Below, piece by piece: positions 24,193 through 28,462 of a stretch of 28,462 bases of DNA (position 1 is the stretch's first letter; the number at the start of each line of letters is the position of its first letter). The notes below the pieces were generated by a model, which was not told where the DNA came from, ran no database searches, and saw only the letters and a program-made list of their open reading frames with translations. A program made the position numbers and the translations under genes. The DNA comes from an uncultured Prevotella sp. (GTDB taxonomy: Bacteria > Bacteroidota > Bacteroidia > Bacteroidales > Bacteroidaceae), in the NCBI GenBank assembly GCA_900771975.1, contig CAAGPV010000079.1, positions 1 through 28,462 of the forward strand. The letters are read 5' to 3'.

Positions 24193-25984
24193 ACATATTA
24201 TTGTGCGTTTTCTGATTATGCTGCAAATCAACGCAATAAATTCAATAGCCAATCGTTCTTTAGCTATAACATAAAAATAGAAGCAATATGAAAGTATCAA
24301 CAAAACAAGGTTTTAAACCACCTTAAAATTCAGCAGGGGTTATCAGAGGATACTTCCCTTATATCTTTGAAACATTTTCCATATAAAATCCAAGCAATAC
24401 GGCATACAGCGTCTTGTTCGTGTCACCGACACGGAGGGCAATGTAACGACTTCCACTTACGATATGGGCGACCGCCGTACTGAGGTGAACCATCCTGCAA
24501 GCGGCATCACCAGCTTCACATACGATGCGCTCGGCAATGTGCTGACCAAGCAGACTGCCAACCTTGCAAAGGAAGGCAAGTTCATCACATACGATTACGA
24601 CTATCAGCGTCTGACGGGTATCAACTACCCAGACCACCCAGAGAATAACGTGAAGTATTACTACGGTGGTCGCAACGCCTCTCAGAACCGTATCGGTCGC
24701 TTGATGCTCCGTGAGGACGGAACAGGTGCCATTGAATACTTCTATGGCAAGATGGGCGAGGTGACAAAGACCCGCCGCACGCTGATTGTGCCTAACCAGG
24801 CGATAGCAACTTATGTGACGCAATGGACTTATGACAGCCACAACCGTTTGTTGGAGATGATTTATCCTGATGAGGAGAAAATCACCTACTCTTACAACCT
24901 CGGTGGTCAGCTTGAAAGGGTTCATGGCTACAAGTCATACGGCTACGACTATGTGAGCAAGATAGGCTATGACAAGTTTGAACAGCGCACATACTTGAAG
25001 TATTGCAATGGTGCAGAGACGTTCTACACCTACGACCCACAGCGTCGTAGATTGCAGAACCTCACGGTGAATAGTGGTGGCAACACCATTATGGATAACG
25101 CTTACACTTACGATGCGGTGAGCAACGTGCTCAGCGTGAAGAACGGTGCGTCAGTTCCACAGAGTGGAAAGGCTGGCGGACAGATGGCTCATGCCTATAC
25201 ATACGATGCACTCTACCGTCTTGTCAGTGCAACAGGTACTTATACCGGTGCTGACAACAAGACCGCAAGCTACACTCTTGCGATGGGTTACGACAATATG
25301 CACCGTATCACATCAAAGCGTCAGATTCTCACGCAGAACAATGTGCAGTTTAACGGCACATTGAATGCAGGTTATGATTTGTCATACACTTATGGAACTG
25401 ACACAGGCAAGAGATTCCAACTCGCCAATGTGAAGGATGTTAACTACCGCACAGAGGAGACGCCTTCGGAGAGTGAGAATGTGAACAACAATCATGCCTA
25501 TGAGTATGATGCCAATGGTAATCTTGTTTATGTCAATACAAGCCGTACAAAGAAGGACGGCGTGGCTGACGAGAAGACCGCAGAGCGCAAGCTTAAATGG
25601 GATGAGGAGAACCGTCTCCTTGCTTCTGACGATAATGGTTTTGTGACTAATTATTGGTACGATGCTGATGGTGAGCGCACGGTGAAGACTTCTGGCGAAA
25701 GTGACCAGGTGTATGTAAACTCCGAGTTTGCTGGAGGTCGCACGAACACCGCCAAGTTCTCATTGTATGTATCTCCTTACCTCGTAGCCAACCAAGGCGG
25801 ACGCTATACCAAGCACATCTATATTGGTAGTCAGCGTGTCGTTTCCAAGATTGGTGACTTCGACTCTTACGGCTCAGACCCACGCCGCATCCAGTATGCA
25901 GGTAGCGAGACTGATGGTCTTTCTGTTGATTATAAGGGAAAATATACTCAACAGTTGCAGGTTATCAAGGATAATTATGCAACC

Positions 25985-26377
25985 TTTGCAGTGCCGTACA
26001 ATGGCGAGGACAACAACGACTATGTGGACGGCAAGGGCTTCTGCTGCAATGACGGGAGCTTGGAGGCTGCGCAGACACGAGCTTTAGCGAGAGCTGCAAA
26101 GAACAACTTCCAAGAAGGCGATACATACGAGAAGATGCAGTTCTACTATCACCCAGACCATTTGGGTAGCAGTAGTTACATCACCAACCTTGACGGTGAG
26201 GTGGTGCAGAATATCGAGTATGTTCCATTCGGTGAGGTGTTCATAGAGGAGCGCAACAGCATTTGGAATACACCTTATCTTTTCAATGCGAAGGAATTCG
26301 ATGAGGAGACGGGATTGTATTACTATGGGGCAAGGTACTATGAGCCAAGGTACTATGAGCCAAGGTTGGGCTTGTGG
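25985..26377 (+). repeat. Shared rhs core block, copy B
   Basis: 393 bases, the counterpart of 22077-22454, longer by exactly the 15-base tandem duplication at 26334-26363. It keeps the conserved HPDHLGS glycine. Confidence 0.95.
26334..26363 (+). repeat. 15-base tandem duplication in the rhs core
   Basis: GGTACTATGAGCCAA occurs twice back to back and gives RYYEPRYYEPRL instead of RYYEPRL. The other rhs copy has one unit. A replication-slippage product in frame. Confidence 0.97.
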
Positions 26378-26438
26378 ATTAGCTGCGATCCAGAAGAAGA
26401 AAACTACCCTACATTCAATAGTTATTGTTACACGGCAT

Positions 26439-26579
26439 ACTGACAAAAGCGAAATAGATAAAGATATTTCGTATGAAATGAAGCATCGTAGAGGAACTCG
26501 AAAGGATAAGGAGGTGAAAGCGAGACAAGTGGAAAATATTATTATAGAACACTCAAAAAATAAAAATAATGATAATTAA
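26439..26579 (+). pseudogene. Leftover C-terminal tail of a lost rhs toxin
   Basis: Shifted +1 relative to the rhs frame, an open stretch of about 46 residues runs TDKSEIDKDISYEMKHRRGT to ...IIIEHSKNKNNDN and a stop that overlaps the start of the next gene. It is very basic and AT-rich, unlike the core in front of it. Position, composition and coupling to a secreted immunity-like gene suggest it is the end of a toxin domain whose main part was deleted between the hinge and here. The toxin class cannot be told. Confidence 0.55.
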
Positions 26580-27012
26580 TAAATTCCTAGTATGTTTTAT
26601 CTGTAGCATTGTTCCTTACATATCTAAGGGACAATGCTTAGATTCACTTAAAAGCGTGTGTTTACCTGATAGTATAGCGGAACAAATAGAAAACAACTAT
26701 GAAGATAAATATACAAATGCAAGTAAAAATGTTGTAAACCTCATCTCTCCTAATAATTATAATTTTGTGGATGGAATATATGCTTTCAAAGGCATGGGAC
26801 CACATTTTCCAAGACAAATTTTTGTCTATAAGAGAGAGAAAATTTTCATCTTTAATAGCCGAGGGGACTATAATCCAGAAGGTGTTATTATGGAATTCTG
26901 CTCTTGTATTAAAAAGTTAAATTTAACACACAAGGAAATTGTTGATTATTTGAATGTAATATGCTTATATTTACAGGAAGAAGTAACTGATTATGGAGAT
27001 ACGATAAAATAA
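26569..27012 (+). CDS. Secreted probable orphan immunity protein
   Basis: 147 residues, no family recognised. The N-terminus MIINKFLVCFICSIVPYISKGQ is a signal peptide; the mature part (about 125 residues) is charged and has FCSC cysteines near 108-111. Low G+C like the other cassette. The start overlaps the leftover toxin tail by four codons, and the gene occupies the same place as the immunity gene of the intact cassette, so it probably protected against the now deleted toxin. Whether it still serves against incoming toxins from relatives is unknown. A perfect inverted repeat follows the stop. Confidence 0.6.
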   Translation: MIINKFLVCFICSIVPYISKGQCLDSLKSVCLPDSIAEQIENNYEDKYTNASKNVVNLISPNNYNFVDGIYAFKGMGPHFPRQIFVYKREKIFIFNSRGDYNPEGVIMEFCSCIKKLNLTHKEIVDYLNVICLYLQEEVTDYGDTIK

Positions 27013-27017
27013 CAAAA

Positions 27018-27061
27018 GTACAATTCCGTGGAAACGAATTTACGTTTTCAAGGAATTGTAC
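27018..27061. terminator. Hairpin after the orphan immunity gene
   Basis: GTACAATTCC (27018-27027) and GGAATTGTAC (27052-27061) are perfect complements, and the inner TGGAAACG/CGTTTTCA also pairs with one G-U, making a stem of about 18 pairs. No U-run follows, so it may act with other factors or in both directions between the convergent genes. Confidence 0.65.
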
Positions 27062-27094
27062 AGTACCCTATGCTTTCTTCCTCAGTACAAAGTG

Positions 27095-27160
27095 CTAAGA
27101 GCTTTTGGGCTTTCAGCCCGTTTCAACCGTACAGTTAGAAAACTTTCAATCTGTACAGGT
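27095..27160. repeat. Small inverted repeats resembling a REP-type element
   Basis: On the minus strand the tract reads CGGGCTGAAAGCCC then AAAAGCTCTTAGC; the GGGCT/AGCCC arms (27107-27111, 27115-27119) enclose a 3-base loop. This resembles a short intergenic repeat (ggctgaaagcc ... agctcttagc) found scattered in Bacteroidota. A second pair, GTACAG (27129-27134)/CTGTAC (27151-27156), follows. Copy number cannot be judged from one window. Confidence 0.4.
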
Positions 27161-27193
27161 CGAAATAGTTCATCATTTCTCGCGCTGTGCGAA

Positions 27194-28321
27194 TCAGCAA
27201 GCCTCGATGAGTTTCTGCTTCAGCTTGCCACGGCCAGCCATCACAGTTTTATTTTGCTTCAACACGCTGCTAGGCCAGCCATCCTCGAAGCAGGTCACAC
27301 TGAGATACTCCGAGGTCTGGGCATCTTGGTCAACGGCCTTGTCTATCTCCTTCTTAAACTCGTCGTCCAAGTCCTTGATGTCGCCATCATGATCCTTGCC
27401 GTCCTCGGTCTTCTTGCCCTTCAGTCCTTCCGTGATTGCACCCATCAGTCCGCTCATCACCTCCTTCACGGTCTCCTTTGGTATCACGTTGACCACCTCG
27501 CAGGAGATTGTGTAGTTGCCATTCTTCTCTAGGCGGGCATTGATATAAGTGTCGTTGGCGTAGCTATCCTTGGTGGCATCCTTGTGCTCGTGATGCTCGC
27601 CCACGACATATTGGCTTCCGTGGTAGGCGAAGAGCAGTTTCAGCTCCTCCAGATAGCCCTCCACCACCTCGTCGATGTTAGCCTGGTTGCCTAACTTCAT
27701 GAAGTCTAAACCTATCGCCTTCTTCATTTCCTGCATGATGGGCATGGAGGCGATGTCCTTCATGCTCGCCTTGAAGAGAGCCTTTGCCTGCTTCTTGATT
27801 TGCGAGAGATTGGTAATCTTGGTGATGCAACCGTATTCATCGGTCTCAAAGTTGATGGTGGTGCCTATCACGCTCTTGGCGGTGCGCTCCGTTAACATGG
27901 CCATCATCTTGTCCCGGAAGTTGTCGCCCACCGAATCGGCCTTTACGTTCAGGAAGGTGTAGCTCATCTTATAGCCCTTGCTGGTGGAATCGTTTACCAC
28001 GAGGCGCACCTGGGTGGATACGCCGAGCGTCTTCACCGTGTCCTTGCCGTCCACCTTCCACTCATTCTCATATATCCAGTATTCGCAGGTATCGCCCTTG
28101 CAGAAGTAGGCTACCACATTCACCACCGAGTCTTCGCCAGCTGTGTCCACTTCCAACGTGTCGGAGTTGTTCGATAGCCATTGACTATCAGCGATTTTCT
28201 TGTCAATCGATACCGTATCCTCTACCTTAGGCGACATTTCTCCGCCCTTCACGATGCCGTGGTTGGCGAGCAGTCCGCAAGCTATCATGCAGCTCATCAC
28301 TATCAACGAGATTTTCTTCAT
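27194..28321 (-). CDS. Secreted protein of unknown function
   Basis: 375 residues from the ATG at MKKISLIVMSCMIAC; the longer frame needs a TTG start. The signal peptide is either of the lipoprotein type (MIAC, cysteine 15) or an ordinary one cut after LLANHG. The mature part is acidic and helical, with a histidine-rich patch (VVGEHHEHKDATKD, about 245-258), a Gly/Lys/Asp-rich patch near 320-335 (KGKKTEDGKDHDGD) and a cysteine as last residue. I recognise no family. G+C is visibly higher than in the immunity genes next to it, and the gene is convergent with them, so it probably belongs to the neighbouring unit beyond the window. Confidence 0.7.
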   Translation of the reverse strand: MKKISLIVMSCMIACGLLANHGIVKGGEMSPKVEDTVSIDKKIADSQWLSNNSDTLEVDTAGEDSVVNVVAYFCKGDTCEYWIYENEWKVDGKDTVKTLGVSTQVRLVVNDSTSKGYKMSYTFLNVKADSVGDNFRDKMMAMLTERTAKSVIGTTINFETDEYGCITKITNLSQIKKQAKALFKASMKDIASMPIMQEMKKAIGLDFMKLGNQANIDEVVEGYLEELKLLFAYHGSQYVVGEHHEHKDATKDSYANDTYINARLEKNGNYTISCEVVNVIPKETVKEVMSGLMGAITEGLKGKKTEDGKDHDGDIKDLDDEFKKEIDKAVDQDAQTSEYLSVTCFEDGWPSSVLKQNKTVMAGRGKLKQKLIEAC

Positions 28322-28368
28322 AAGTTTATTTTTATGTTGTTTATTCTTCAAGTTTTTATTTCTCGCTA

Positions 28369-28376
28369 CAAATTTA
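28369..28376 (-). promoter_or_regulatory. Candidate -7 box of the secreted-protein gene
   Basis: TAAATTTG on the minus strand fits TAnnTTTG and lies 48 bases before the ATG at 28321. No TTTG at the exact -33 spacing. The remaining 28377-28462 is AT-rich and shows nothing else. Confidence 0.5.
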
Positions 28377-28462
28377 CGATTTTTAGTAAAAAATAACGCC
28401 TAAAAAAGCAAAAAATAGCAGAATGATGCTTTTGTTTTGAGTTTCAAGTGGTTGTGGCAGCC

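Larger units (their letters stand above)
24395..26443 (+). pseudogene. rhs/YD-repeat gene truncated at both ends
   Basis: The rhs frame is open from about QYGIQRLVRVTDTEGN at 24395, upstream of the first ATG at 24464, with an in-frame stop at 24368 and no N-terminal secretion region, so the 5' part is missing. YD repeats follow (FTYDALGNVL, WTYDSHNRLLEM, YTYDALYRLVSATG, YEYDANGNLVYVN), then the core (YYHPDHLGSSSYITN, YLFNAKEFDEETG). The frame stops at NSYCYTAY, just before the hinge where the intact cassette reads NPLKYTDPTG, so the toxin domain is gone. RYYEP is duplicated. Full rhs proteins form a beta-cage around the toxin; this fragment would not. No ribosome site precedes the ATG. A decayed gene is the best reading; use as a recombination donor is possible. 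Confidence 0.85.

Noticed and set aside
24289..24327. 12-codon ATG frame (MKVSTKQGFKPP)
   Set aside because: It has a start preceded by AT-rich sequence but stops at once; no evidence that it is translated, though it may be the start of a deleted gene.
24359..24925. 188-codon minus-strand open frame
   Set aside because: It is antisense to clear YD repeats of the rhs gene; no start signal or family pattern.
1..28462. CRISPR array, tRNA, rRNA or complete insertion sequence
   Set aside because: No regularly spaced direct repeats, cloverleaf or transposase gene was found. The only direct repeats are the rhs core copies and the 15-base duplication.

Overview
The window looks like a chromosome segment of a Bacteroidales bacterium, most probably Prevotella or a close relative. 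Three things support this: repeated Bacteroidota-type promoters (-33 TTTG, -7 TAnnTTTG) with few Shine-Dalgarno sites; families typical of the phylum (TonB-dependent receptor, PnuT, DUF4954, GH97, rhs/YD-repeat proteins); and an intergenic repeat of a kind I associate with Prevotella. The genus is inferred. No tRNA, rRNA, CRISPR array or intact insertion sequence was seen.

Left part (1-4300): after a scrap of a type IA topoisomerase gene at the edge, a minus-strand thiamin salvage operon runs promoter - TPP riboswitch - outer-membrane TonB-dependent receptor - PnuT permease - thiamin pyrophosphokinase. It takes thiamin across both membranes and traps it as TPP, and TPP feeds back on the riboswitch. 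Two large hairpins lie between the receptor gene and pnuT and may lower expression of the downstream genes.

Middle (4300-21600): mostly housekeeping genes on the minus strand. hflX, a DUF4954 gene, an M16 peptidase and a class I fumarase form a tight cluster ending at a strong hairpin. A 720-base gap upstream of hflX holds a LacI-type palindrome, a candidate plus-strand small RNA of about 105 nt with its own promoter and terminator, and a repeat-like tract. Next come an OPT-family transporter, divergent trmO (apparently leaderless), a small HExxH membrane protein, a zinc-ribbon membrane protein, a stand-alone GH97 glycosidase and clpB. Several terminators and promoters are clear; one promoter sits inside the loop of the preceding gene's hairpin.

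Right part (21600-28462): an accessory island. It carries a macro-like A1S_2505-family gene; an rhs tip fused to a HExxH metallopeptidase-like toxin domain, with an ATGA-coupled secreted protein as probable immunity; a fragment of what may be a conjugative-element sensor protein; a second rhs gene that has lost both its 5' part and its toxin domain; a leftover toxin tail in another frame; and a second secreted, probably orphan, immunity protein. The two rhs genes share a ~380 bp core. The most interesting biology is this polymorphic-toxin locus caught in cassette turnover, with immunity proteins that carry signal peptides and so probably act outside the cytoplasm. The window ends with an unrecognised secreted protein on the minus strand.
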